Below, piece after piece: positions 16,201 to 23,947 of a stretch of DNA of 40,387 bases (position 1 is the first letter of the stretch; each line of letters begins with the position of its first letter). The DNA is taken from the NCBI GenBank assembly GCA_937966115.1, contig CALCKX010000016.1, forward strand, positions 1 through 40,387, given 5' to 3'. The notes under the pieces are model-generated. The model was not told the origin of the DNA, searched no databases, and saw nothing but the letters and a program-made list of their open reading frames with translations. The translations under genes and the position numbers were made by a program. This DNA is from an uncultured Chloracidobacterium sp. Its GTDB lineage: Bacteria > Acidobacteriota > Blastocatellia > Chloracidobacteriales > Chloracidobacteriaceae.

Positions 16201-16959
16201 CTAGTTGTCGTCGCCAAAGAAGCCGCCGCCGGAGGTCGCCCGCGGCAGGGTCGCGCCAATCCGTCCGACGAGCCGGCTAAAGGGCAGCGTTTGGAGCATG
16301 ACCTCGCCGGGACCTGTCAGCGTCGCCAAAAACAGGCCTTCGCCGCCAAACAGGGCGTTTTTGAAGCCACCTACGAACTGGATGTTGAACTGCACCGATG
16401 GCTGGAACGCCACCACGCAGCCGGTGTCCACGCGCAGCATTTCGCCGGGCTGTAGCCGGTGTGAGATGGTCGCGCCGCCAGCGTGAATGAAAGCCAGCCC
16501 GTCGCCCTGCAACCGCTGCAAGATGAAGCCCTCGCCCCCGAAAAAGCCGCTACCGAGCCGTTGCTGAAAGCCTACGCTAATGTCCGTGCCACGGGCGGCG
16601 CAGAGGAAGGAATCTTTCTGACACAGGACTTCGCCGCCGAACTTGGCTAAGTCAATTGGAATGATCTTGCCGGGGTAAGGGGCGGCGAAGGCTACGTCGG
16701 CGCGGGCGCGACCGTGGTTGGTAAACGTTGTGATGAAGAAGCCCGCGCCGGAAAAAACGCGCCCGACGGCCTTGGCCAAGTTCCCGAAAAAGCCTTTCGA
16801 GCTGTCGGTGGCCATGGTGGTTTGCATCTGAATGCCGTCGGTCATGTAGAGCATGACGCCGGCTTCAGCCAGAACTTGCTCATTTGGATCAAGGGTGATG
16901 ATGACGCCCTGCAAGTCATCCCCAACGATGCGGTAGTCAATGACATCCGAATGCGGCAT
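16201..16959 (-). CDS. AIM24 / TIGR00266 family protein
   Basis: A 252-residue protein on the reverse strand, starting at the ATG ending at 16959, which has a strong GGAGGA ribosome binding site on that strand; upstream in-frame codons lack this and overlap no conserved sequence. It has the Gly-rich beta-sandwich pattern of the AIM24 family: YRIVGDDLQGVIITLDPNEQ, then KDSFLCAARGTDISVGFQQR, FGGEGFILQRLQGDG, and GEGLFLATLTGPGEVMLQ. Bacterial members are soluble beta-roll proteins of unknown function; the yeast mitochondrial homologue affects inner-membrane organisation. It ends in a Gly-rich tail (TSGGGFFGDDN), common for this family. It is downstream of the acyl-CoA-ligase-like gene on the same strand. 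Confidence 0.87.
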   Translation of the reverse strand: MPHSDVIDYRIVGDDLQGVIITLDPNEQVLAEAGVMLYMTDGIQMQTTMATDSSKGFFGNLAKAVGRVFSGAGFFITTFTNHGRARADVAFAAPYPGKIIPIDLAKFGGEVLCQKDSFLCAARGTDISVGFQQRLGSGFFGGEGFILQRLQGDGLAFIHAGGATISHRLQPGEMLRVDTGCVVAFQPSVQFNIQFVGGFKNALFGGEGLFLATLTGPGEVMLQTLPFSRLVGRIGATLPRATSGGGFFGDDN

Positions 16960-16981
16960 GCGTTTGGCTCCTCCGTAGGAT

Positions 16982-16998
16982 CGCGCGCTTGGCGCGCG
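16982..16998 (-). other. GC hairpin between ligase and AIM24 genes
   Basis: CGCGCGC (16982-16988) and GCGCGCG (16992-16998) form a perfect 7-bp stem with a 3-nt loop in the 101-bp spacer upstream of the AIM24-family gene. It is just upstream of that gene's GGAGGA site and could partially separate expression of the two genes. Confidence 0.3.
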
Positions 16999-17060
16999 CC
17001 GGTTCGTAGCACAGGGGCGCGCCAAGTCACAAAGCCCGGCCGCCAGTCGTCGCCAAGCTT

Positions 17061-18776
17061 TCAGGCGCGCCCCAACTCCCGCAGGACCTGGGCGCGCAGC
17101 TTGTATTTCTCCACCTTGTTGGTCAGCGTGCGCGGCAGCTCGGCGACGAGCCGGACATGCTGCGGCTGCATGTATTTCGGCAGCCGCTGTGCAGCCCAGT
17201 CGAAAACCGCCGCTTCCGTCAGCGCCGCGCCCGATTTGGGGACGATGAACGCCACGATGTCGTCTTCGTCGCCTTCCGCGGCGGGAATGGGGAAGACGGC
17301 GCACAGGGCGATTTCCTCGAGCTGGTAGAGCAGGTCTTCGACAATGTAGCTGGAAAAGTTCTCGCCACGCCGCCGCAGTCGCTCGCCCAGCCGGTCAACG
17401 AAGAAGTAATCGCCGTTTTCGTCCGCGTAAGCCGCATCGCCGGTGTGAAACCAAAGATGGCGAAAGGCCGTGAGGGTAGCTTCCGGCTTGCCCAGATAGC
17501 CGTCAAACAAAAGCCCCGGGATCCTGGGACGAAAGCAAAGCTCGCCGATCGCGCCTGGGGCGCAGGGGTAGCCTTGCGCGTCTAGGATGGCAACTTCGTG
17601 AAAGGGCATCGGTCGGCCCATCGCGCCCTTGGTCGTGACCGACCCGCCGCTCGCCACGGGGATGCCGAATTGGGTCGCGACCCGCCGCAAGTGGTCGCGC
17701 GTCGCGCCTTTCCAGACCGCGGCCGGCGTGCCTTCGCCTTCCGGCAGCTCTTCAATCAAGAGGCATAGCCCCAGACCGGATTCCGTTTGCCCGAAGCCGG
17801 TCGTGACGATGTCGAACCCGAAGCGTCGCGCTATCTCGTGGTGATTGAGCGGCAACGGCTGTAGGTGGACCTTGGAAAGCGTCGTCATCCGATCCTGCTC
17901 GCTGGGGGGCGCTTTCATCAGCCAGGGCGTCATGACATCGAGCAAGATGGCGGTCGTCGCGCCGCGCTTGGCGATGCGTTTCCAAAAGTCCTGCGGGCTG
18001 AAGCGATTCCAGATAGCGACCTCGCAGCCGACCCACGCTGCCCGGGCGACGAGCGCGAAGGCGCCGGCGATGTGATACAGCGGCAGATCGCAGTAGATGA
18101 CATCGTCGCGGGTCAGCAGCTTGCGCGCCAGAAAGCAGTATTGGTTCAGGCAGCGGAAGGAGAGGACGACGCCCTTTGATGGCCCGGTCGTGCCGGAGGT
18201 GTACACGATGCTTGCCGTGTCCTTGAACGTCGCCGCGAAGCTAGGGCGCGGCGCGGGCGCTAGCAGCTCCATCCAGTCAAGCGGTCGAAAGGCGTCTGGC
18301 AAGGGCGGACGATCAGGGGGGCGGATGAAGTCGGGCGACCCCTCCGGCGCGTCGTACACAATGACGCGCGGCGCGCAAGCGAGGTCGCCGACGATTTCCG
18401 CCAGCCGCGGCGCTATCTGACGGTCAATCAACAGCAGCGTTGGCTGCGTGTCGTTGAGCGTGTAGGCCAGCAGCTTGCCGGCGAACGCGTGGTTGATCGG
18501 ACAAAACGCCGCGCCCGCCTTCCATATCCCGAACATCGCGAGCGCCGCGGGTATCGCATTGGGCGTGAGCACGGAGACGCGCTGTCCGGGCGTCACGCCG
18601 AGACGCGCCAGATTGCCGGCGATCCAATCGGTCACTTGCGCCACGTGGCCAAAGGTAAGCGCGCGGTCGCCTTCGCCGTCGTAGAGGTAAACTGCGTCAG
18701 GCGACGCCTGCGCCCAGGCGTCGAGACGCTCGAAGACAATTTCCTCGCGCTCTAGCTCAGTCAATAAATCGCGCAT
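17061..18776 (-). CDS. AMP-forming acyl-CoA synthetase/ligase (ANL superfamily)
   Basis: A 571-residue adenylate-forming enzyme from the ATG ending at 18776 (a longer frame to 18845 starts inside a tandem repeat and is rejected). The ATP-binding P-loop SIVYTSGTTGPSKGVVLSF, the A7 motif WFHTGDAAYADENGDYFFVDR, the hinge DRLGERLRRRGENFSS and the C-terminal NKVEKYKLR (with the adenylation Lys region) are all present. ANL enzymes activate carboxylates as acyl-AMP and transfer them to CoA. The look is closest to bile-acid/crotonobetaine/short-to-long-chain acyl-CoA ligases, but the acid is not identifiable. It lies 84 bp downstream of hppD on the same strand, so an aromatic-acid or fatty-acid substrate is possible. 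Confidence 0.88.
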   Translation of the reverse strand: MRDLLTELEREEIVFERLDAWAQASPDAVYLYDGEGDRALTFGHVAQVTDWIAGNLARLGVTPGQRVSVLTPNAIPAALAMFGIWKAGAAFCPINHAFAGKLLAYTLNDTQPTLLLIDRQIAPRLAEIVGDLACAPRVIVYDAPEGSPDFIRPPDRPPLPDAFRPLDWMELLAPAPRPSFAATFKDTASIVYTSGTTGPSKGVVLSFRCLNQYCFLARKLLTRDDVIYCDLPLYHIAGAFALVARAAWVGCEVAIWNRFSPQDFWKRIAKRGATTAILLDVMTPWLMKAPPSEQDRMTTLSKVHLQPLPLNHHEIARRFGFDIVTTGFGQTESGLGLCLLIEELPEGEGTPAAVWKGATRDHLRRVATQFGIPVASGGSVTTKGAMGRPMPFHEVAILDAQGYPCAPGAIGELCFRPRIPGLLFDGYLGKPEATLTAFRHLWFHTGDAAYADENGDYFFVDRLGERLRRRGENFSSYIVEDLLYQLEEIALCAVFPIPAAEGDEDDIVAFIVPKSGAALTEAAVFDWAAQRLPKYMQPQHVRLVAELPRTLTNKVEKYKLRAQVLRELGRA

Positions 18777-18826
18777 GGCGGTACCGAAAAATAGATATGG
18801 GGAATGAGTCAAGCGGCGGGCGGCAG

Positions 18827-18864
18827 GTCGGAGCGCGTCGCTCACGTCGGAGCGCGTCGCTCAC
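18827..18864. repeat. 19-bp perfect tandem duplication
   Basis: GTCGGAGCGCGTCGCTCAC occurs at 18827-18845 and directly again at 18846-18864. The second copy overlaps the hppD stop codon. Each copy contains a short hairpin (GAGCG-CGT-CGCTC), so the hppD-ligase spacer carries two identical tandem stem-loops. Confidence 0.85.
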
Positions 18865-19976
18865 AAGGTGCCGCGCGCGGCCTGGTCGCTTTCAATGGCC
18901 TCGAACAGCGCCTTGAAGTTGCCTTTGCCGAAGCTTTCGCTGCCCTTGCGCTGAATGATTTCAAAGAAGACCGTCGGGCGATCCTGGAGCGGCTTGGTGA
19001 AGATTTGCAGCAGGTAGCCTTGGTCATCCCGGTCAATGAGGATGTTGAGGTCGCGGAGCGCGGACAGGTCCTCCGCGATGTCGCCAACCCGCTCGGCGAC
19101 GGTGTCGTAGTAGCTCGCGGGAACGCTCTGCAACTCGACGCCATTGGCGCGGAGCTGCGCCACCGCTTGAATGATGTTTGGCGTGGCGATGGCGACGTGC
19201 TGGACGCCGGGCGAGCCGTAGAAGTCCACATACTCCTCGATTTGCGAGCGCTTCTTGCCCTCGGCCGGCTCGTTGATCGGGAGCTTGATGGCCAGGCTCG
19301 GGCTCGCCATCACCTTTGAGCGCAAGGCCGTGTATTCCGTCGAAATGTCTTTTTCGTCGAAGTGCCGAAACTGGAAGAAGCCGAAAATGTCTTCGTAAAA
19401 CTTCACCCAGGTCTCCATTTCATTCCAGCCGACGTTCGCCACGACGTGATCGATGCGATGAAGAAAGCCGGTTTGAGGCGCCTTGACGGCGCGCGGCTCG
19501 AAGCCGGGAAGAAACGCGCCGGCGTAGCCGTCGCGGCCGACGAAGCGGTGAATGGTGTCGCCATAGGCGGCGATTTCCGCCACCTGAGCCGCGCCCTGCG
19601 CGTCGGCGAGCGTGACCGGCTCGCTCACCGCTCGCGCGCCCCGGGCGACGGCTTGCTCGAAATCGGCTGTGACATCCGTCGAGCGAAACGCGACGGCGCG
19701 CGCGCCATCGCCATGGCGGCGAACGTGTTCGGCGATGGGATGGTCGGCCGTCAGCGCGCCGGTGACGACCAAGCGAATCGCGTCGTGCTGCAGGGCGTAG
19801 GAGACGCGGTCGCGAACGCCCGTTTCCGGCCCGCAATAGGCCACGAGGTCAAAGCCAAAGGCGGTCCGGTAAAAATGCGCCGCCTGCTTGGCGTTGCCAA
19901 CGTAAAACTCAATGTGGTCGAAATCGACGACGGCCAGCGGCGAGCGGCGCGGCGGCGCTTCCTTGGGCGCGGACAT
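18861..19976 (-). CDS. hppD: 4-hydroxyphenylpyruvate dioxygenase
   Basis: A non-haem Fe(II) dioxygenase that converts 4-hydroxyphenylpyruvate to homogentisate. It is used in tyrosine breakdown and, in phototrophs, in tocopherol/plastoquinone synthesis. The 371-residue length and two tandem vicinal-oxygen-chelate domains fit the family. The iron ligands are visible as H177 (RIDHVVANV), H260 (GVQHVAIAT) and E339 (FFEIIQRKG), and the C-terminal gate GSESFGKGNFKALFEAIE is intact. The ATG ending at 19976 is preceded by GAGGGG on the minus strand. Homogentisate dioxygenase is not in the window. It is transcribed toward the acyl-CoA ligase-like gene and diverges from cysE. Confidence 0.95.
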   Translation of the reverse strand: MSAPKEAPPRRSPLAVVDFDHIEFYVGNAKQAAHFYRTAFGFDLVAYCGPETGVRDRVSYALQHDAIRLVVTGALTADHPIAEHVRRHGDGARAVAFRSTDVTADFEQAVARGARAVSEPVTLADAQGAAQVAEIAAYGDTIHRFVGRDGYAGAFLPGFEPRAVKAPQTGFLHRIDHVVANVGWNEMETWVKFYEDIFGFFQFRHFDEKDISTEYTALRSKVMASPSLAIKLPINEPAEGKKRSQIEEYVDFYGSPGVQHVAIATPNIIQAVAQLRANGVELQSVPASYYDTVAERVGDIAEDLSALRDLNILIDRDDQGYLLQIFTKPLQDRPTVFFEIIQRKGSESFGKGNFKALFEAIESDQAARGTL

Positions 19977-20156
19977 AGGACGATACCCCTCGAAAAAATG
20001 TAAAAAAGCTAGCGCTAGATTGTCGTCTGGTCGCTCGCTGCGCGCAAGTCGGCCTTTGGCGCGCAGAAACATTTCACGCCGAAGGCGTTTCTGGTTTAGA
20101 GTTTGCAGGCAAGCCAACCTCGCGCCCGCGCGGCTCCGAAGCTCTCGCGCTCGCCC
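19977..20156. promoter_or_regulatory. Divergent hppD-cysE promoter region
   Basis: This 180-bp spacer must hold the promoters of both divergent genes. It contains the palindrome CTAGCGCTAG at 20009-20018 within an AT-rich stretch, about 33 bp before the hppD start, and an inverted repeat AGAAAC (20065-20070) / GTTTCT (20087-20092) enclosing ACGCC-GAA-GGCG. No clear -35/-10 pair is visible for either gene. Confidence 0.4.
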
Positions 20157-21074
20157 ATGCCTCCCCGCCTGACCCAAGTCGCCCAAGCCATCGCGCAGTC
20201 ATACGCCGCTTCGTCGGCGCTCCGGCGCGAACAGGGGGCGCTGCCGTCCCGCGACGCCATCATCAAGACCCTGCTTGACTTTCGCGAGCTGCTGTTGCCC
20301 GGCTACTATGGCGCGGTGACGCGGGCGGCGACCCCGGAGCGGATAACAGAGCTGCTCGAGGACATTGCCCAGGAATTGCCGAAGCAAGTGGCGCTCGCGC
20401 TCTGCCACGGCCGACAACTGCCCAGGGAGGCCGCGGACGGGCATTTGGACTGTCAGGCGGAAGCCGAAGCGATTGTGTGGGACCTGCTGGACCGGCTCCC
20501 GACCCTGCGCGATATGCTCGCCGAGGATGTGGACGCCGCCTATCTGGGCGACCCGGCGGCGCATGACCGCGATGAAGTGATTTTGAGCTACCCCTGCGTG
20601 CAGGCGATTTTGGTTCACCGCATCGCCCACGATCTGTTCGCGCGCGGCGTGCCGCTCATCCCGCGCATCATGGCGGAATACGTCCACGGGCGCACCGGCA
20701 TTGACATCCATCCCGGCGCGCGGATTGGTCGGCGGTTTTTCATTGACCACGGCACCGGCGTCGTCATCGGCGAGACGACCGTCATCGGCGACAATGTGAA
20801 GATTTATCAGGGCGTGACGCTTGGCGCGCTCTCTTTTCCAAAAGATGAGAGCGGGCAGCTCGCGCGTCACGTGAAGCGCCATCCAGCCATCGAGGATGAC
20901 GTGGTGATTTACGCCGGCGCGACAATTTTGGGCGGCGACACGGTCATTGGGCGGGGCAGCGTCATTGGCGGCAACGTCTGGCTGACCCACTCCGTCGCGC
21001 CATATAGCAAAGTCGTCATTGAAGACCCGCAGATTCGGATTGTCACGCGCGCAGGCGCGGCGCGCGTGACGTGA
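20157..21074 (+). CDS. cysE: Serine O-acetyltransferase
   Basis: A left-handed parallel beta-helix acetyltransferase of 305 residues that acetylates L-serine for cysteine synthesis. The N-terminal helical domain (about 1-180) is longer than in E. coli CysE, as in the EpsC/SrpH-like forms. The catalytic hexapeptide-repeat region is [20 protein letters not shown], then [20 protein letters not shown] and the SAT-specific LSFPKD. Further hexapeptide turns ([18 protein letters not shown]) follow. The ATG at 20157 precedes the conserved helical domain; the upstream in-frame ATG at 20103 adds a non-conserved basic stretch. Confidence 0.93.
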   Translation: MPPRLTQVAQAIAQSYAASSALRREQGALPSRDAIIKTLLDFRELLLPGYYGAVTRAATPERITELLEDIAQELPKQVALALCHGRQLPREAADGHLDCQAEAEAIVWDLLDRLPTLRDMLAEDVDAAYLGDPAAHDRDEVILSYPCVQAILVHRIAHDLFARGVPLIPRIMAEYVHGRTGIDIHPGARIGRRFFIDHGTGVVIGETTVIGDNVKIYQGVTLGALSFPKDESGQLARHVKRHPAIEDDVVIYAGATILGGDTVIGRGSVIGGNVWLTHSVAPYSKVVIEDPQIRIVTRAGAARVT

Positions 21075-21133
21075 CGACCATTTCTTCCCTGGCTTGAGCG
21101 GGTGGCAGGTCGCCCTCAGGCGCGGAGCGCGAT

Positions 21134-21835
21134 ATGCAAGCTGGACTTACGACCGGTCTCCCCGGAAAGCTTTTTATCGTCGAAGGCATTGACGGTTCCG
21201 GCAAAAGCACCCAACTCGACTTGTTGCACAAATGGCTGGTGGCGGAAGGCTACTGCGTCTTTTTCAGCGCGTGGAACTCCTCGCCGCTGGTCAAGAAAAC
21301 GACCAAGCTCGGCAAGGAAACCCGTGCGCTTTCGCCGACGACCTTCAGCCTAATTCACGCGACGGATTTCGCCGACCGCACGGAGCGCGACATCATTCCG
21401 CCGCTCAAGGCGGGCGCGATTGTGCTGGCTGATCGCTACGTTTACACGGCGTTCGCCCGCGACTCGGCGCGCGGCAATGACCGCGATTGGGTGCGGAAGG
21501 TGTATGGCTTCGCCGTCCCGCCGACGATTGGCTTTTACTTTCGCGTCCCGCTTGAAACGGCGCTTGACCGCATCCTGGTCGGGCGGCCGGAGTTGAAATA
21601 CTATGAGGCCGGTCTGGATATGGGCTGGTCGGAAGACCCCTACGAGTCGTTTCGGATTTTCCAGGGCAAGATTCTGGAGGAATACGACCGGCTGGTAGAG
21701 GAATACAACTTGACGGTGATTGACGCGACGCTGCCCATCACCGAGCAACAGCGCATCGTTCGCAGCCTCGTCAAGCCCCACTTGAAGGACGTTTTGCGCG
21801 ATCCGCAGTTCGGTCAGGCGCGCCGCCAGCGCTAG
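21134..21835 (+). CDS. Thymidylate-kinase-like P-loop kinase (copy 1)
   Basis: A 233-residue P-loop kinase resembling dTMP kinase. It has a canonical Walker A EGIDGSGKST (K24), ATDFADR, and the DRY-type substrate motif LADRYVYTAFARD (D100-R101-Y102). The remainder departs from classical Tmk: the LID/substrate region reads LVGRPELKYYEAGLDMGWSE followed by DPYESFRIFQGKILEEYDRL, which I do not know from standard Tmk. It may therefore be a paralogous family using another nucleotide or phosphorylated substrate. It sits 30 bp upstream of a second, divergent copy. A GGAG-type ribosome binding site lies upstream of the ATG at 21134. Confidence 0.8.
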   Translation: MQAGLTTGLPGKLFIVEGIDGSGKSTQLDLLHKWLVAEGYCVFFSAWNSSPLVKKTTKLGKETRALSPTTFSLIHATDFADRTERDIIPPLKAGAIVLADRYVYTAFARDSARGNDRDWVRKVYGFAVPPTIGFYFRVPLETALDRILVGRPELKYYEAGLDMGWSEDPYESFRIFQGKILEEYDRLVEEYNLTVIDATLPITEQQRIVRSLVKPHLKDVLRDPQFGQARRQR

Positions 21836-21865
21836 CTGGCGCTCGTTCATTCTGGAGCCACTGGT

Positions 21866-22738
21866 ATGACCAAAGTGCAGTTTTTCGGATCTGGACTATC
21901 CGGCTTTCGAGAAAAAACCTTGCCTGGCCGGCTGATCGTTCTGGAGGGAACTGACGGCGTCGGCCGCTCAACGCAAATCGGGCTGTTGAAAAATTGGCTC
22001 GAGTCGTCCGGCTTCGCCGTGCTCGACACCGGGCTGACGCGCTCGCTGCTGGCCGGGCGGGGCCTCAAAAAAGCGAAGGAAGGGCATACGCTCGGCGCGA
22101 AGACCATGGACCTGTTCTACGCGACCGACCTTGCCGACCGGCTGGAAAACCAGATGATTCCGGCGCTGCGGGCGGGCTTCGTGGTGTTGACCGACCGGTA
22201 TGTGTATTCCCTGATGGCGCGGGCGATTGTGCGCGGCGCTTCCGCCGACTGGATTCAGAGCGTCTATGGCTTCGCGCTCAAGCCGGACGCGGTTTTTTAT
22301 CTTAAGATAGACTTGCCGAATCTCATCCCGCGCGTGCTGACCAGCACCGGCTTTGATTACTGGGAGTCAGGCATGGACTTCCTGCCGGGCGACGACATGT
22401 ATGACTGCTTCGTGCAGTATCAAACCCGGCTCCTGGCGACCTTTGACCAACTGGCGCGGCAGTATGCCTTTGATACGGTGGACGCCACCCAAACCGTCAA
22501 CAAAGTGTTTAGCGTCTTGCAGCGGAAGATTCGAAAGGCGCTGCCCAAGTCGGCCCCGCTTGTGGACGCGCCGCGCATTTTCGTGACGCCGCTGGATCAC
22601 GCCGCTGCCGAGGAGGCCGACATCGAGGGCCGCCGGGAAGAGTTCGCCGCCGCGGCGACGCAGGCGAGCGGGCTAGGAGCCAAGTCGACAAAGGGCAAGG
22701 CGCCAGATCGTCAAGCTAATAATGCTCGGGAGGCGTGA
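21866..22738 (+). CDS. Thymidylate-kinase-like protein (copy 2) with Lys-to-Arg Walker A
   Basis: A 290-residue paralogue of the preceding gene. Shared features are the N-terminal P-loop strand, ATDLADRLENQMIPALRAGF and TDRYVYSLMARAIVRGASADW (D110-R111-Y112), followed by SVYGFALKPDAVFYLK and SGMDFLPGDDMYDCFVQYQTRL. The Walker A reads EGTDGVGRST, so the normally invariant lysine is arginine (R34); the codon is CGC in GGCGTCGGCCGC. A 60-residue charged/Ala-rich C-terminal tail (after HAAAEEADIEGRR) is absent from copy 1. It may be a regulatory or heteromeric partner of copy 1, or a kinase tolerating Arg. Start ATG at 21866 with CTGGAG upstream. Confidence 0.78.
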   Translation: MTKVQFFGSGLSGFREKTLPGRLIVLEGTDGVGRSTQIGLLKNWLESSGFAVLDTGLTRSLLAGRGLKKAKEGHTLGAKTMDLFYATDLADRLENQMIPALRAGFVVLTDRYVYSLMARAIVRGASADWIQSVYGFALKPDAVFYLKIDLPNLIPRVLTSTGFDYWESGMDFLPGDDMYDCFVQYQTRLLATFDQLARQYAFDTVDATQTVNKVFSVLQRKIRKALPKSAPLVDAPRIFVTPLDHAAAEEADIEGRREEFAAAATQASGLGAKSTKGKAPDRQANNAREA

Positions 22739-22742
22739 GAGC

Positions 22743-22768
22743 GCCAGGTCAAGCGGCCAGGTCAAGCG
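22743..22768. repeat. 13-bp perfect tandem duplication
   Basis: GCCAGGTCAAGCG occurs at 22743-22755 and 22756-22768, immediately after the copy-2 kinase stop in the 139-bp spacer between convergent genes. The rest of the spacer is GC-rich with a weak inverted repeat (ACAGG...CCTGT); no classical terminator is visible. Confidence 0.8.
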
Positions 22769-22877
22769 CCGCCCCGCTCGCTGGCTTGGCCTGCCGCTTG
22801 GGAATGGTCGCCGCGCCTGAAACAGGTCCGCGAGCCTGTCTGCGCGCGGCGAGCCGTCCGCTCGCGCCGCCGGGAAG

Positions 22878-23708
22878 CTACGGCCCAGGCGAGCTTGCGA
22901 CGACGCGAAATCCGATGTTGCTGTCCCGTCCCTGGGGCGATTCCCGGTAACCGCTGCGCGGACCGCACCGCTCCGGCGGGCTGTCATACGCGCCGCCGCG
23001 CACCAAGCCATCGGCGCACCACTCCCAAACGTTGCCGCTCATGTCAAAAAGCCCGAAGCTGTTGGGTTGCTTGCGCCCGACGGGCTGCAGGCGACTGCCG
23101 GAGTTGCGGATGTACCAGCTCTGGGCGTCGAGGTTGAAAAGACCGTCCCCTAGCGCGGCCGCTTCCCATTCATCTGACTTGGGCAGACGGTAAATGAGCC
23201 GGCTGGCGCGCTCAAGCTGATTGAGCTCGCGCAAAAAAGCCGCGATGTCGTCCAGCGACACTTTGTTCACTGGCAGATCGTCGCCTTTGTAGAAGCTTGG
23301 GTTGCTTCCCATCACCGCCCGCCACTGCTCCTGCGTGACCTCATACTTGCCGAAATACAAGAGGTTGCGCCCCAGGCGAATCGGCACCATTTCAATGCCG
23401 ACCAAGTTGACGAGCGACCGAGTCGGAGGCGGGGTCGGTTGCAGCTCAGCCTTTGGCGTTGGGCGCGGCGCCGGTTGCAGACGCGGCGTCGCCGTCTTCC
23501 GGTCCGGCTCTTTTTTCCGAGCCGGCTCTTTTTTGAATGGATTGTCGCCCTGCGCGACGCCGGTCGCCGGCAACAGCATGGCTGACAGAAAAAGAGCCAG
23601 CAGCGCCGCCGGCGCGCCAGCCGCCGCCAGGCGGCGACTGGCGGGAGGTTGACCAATTGGAACTGTAACCGTGCGCCAAGAGAGCTTTTTCCGAGGCAGC
23701 TTTTTCAT
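22878..23708 (-). CDS. Exported FGE/sulfatase-modifying-factor-like protein (A)
   Basis: A 276-residue protein beginning at the ATG ending at 23708. A basic N-terminus and hydrophobic segment (about 28-50, LLALFLSAMLLPATGVA) form a signal peptide or anchor, then mature QGDNPFKKEP and a Lys/Arg/Pro-rich linker (about 55-95). An FGE-like domain (about 100-270) follows: YFGKYEVTQEQWRAVMGSNPS, YRLPKSDEWEAAA, LFDMSGNVWEWCADG, RGGAYDSPPERC and IGFRVVAS. The segment between GNVWEWCAD and RGGAY is only two residues, much shorter than in catalytic formylglycine-generating enzymes, and the usual paired active-site cysteines are not both present. It is therefore probably a non-catalytic binding fold. 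It is the distal gene of the kinase locus. Confidence 0.8.
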   Translation of the reverse strand: MKKLPRKKLSWRTVTVPIGQPPASRRLAAAGAPAALLALFLSAMLLPATGVAQGDNPFKKEPARKKEPDRKTATPRLQPAPRPTPKAELQPTPPPTRSLVNLVGIEMVPIRLGRNLLYFGKYEVTQEQWRAVMGSNPSFYKGDDLPVNKVSLDDIAAFLRELNQLERASRLIYRLPKSDEWEAAALGDGLFNLDAQSWYIRNSGSRLQPVGRKQPNSFGLFDMSGNVWEWCADGLVRGGAYDSPPERCGPRSGYRESPQGRDSNIGFRVVASSPGP

Positions 23709-23819
23709 GGACGCTTCGTCGTTGAGAGCGCGTTTGGCAGTCTGCGACAGCCCAGCGCCGGGGCGCGGGCATCGGGCGGAGCTTGCATCGCCTACGGCTG
23801 GATAGATTAGCAAAAACTC

Positions 23820-23861
23820 TTGCGCGTTGCGCGCCTTGCTTTTGCGCGCTGCGCGCCTTGC
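23820..23861. repeat. 20-bp imperfect tandem repeat upstream of FGE-like gene A
   Basis: TTGCGCGTTGCGCGCCTTGC (23820-23839) and TTGCGCGCTGCGCGCCTTGC (23842-23861) differ at one base, separated by TT. They lie in the 239-bp spacer between the two exported FGE-like genes, 112-153 bp upstream of the gene A start on the minus strand. Possible binding site or duplication. Confidence 0.7.
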
Positions 23862-23947
23862 CAGCCGCCGGCGGACGAGCCGCGACATGGCAGACAGCGC
23901 CTTCCCCTAGCGTCTTCCCCAGCGGCCAGCATCGCGCGCCCCCCCCC

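Noticed and set aside
19977-20186. An extended N-terminus for HPPD up to 20186.
   Set aside because: The added residues are basic and not conserved, and the ATG ending at 19976 has a GAGGGG site and begins right at the conserved domain.
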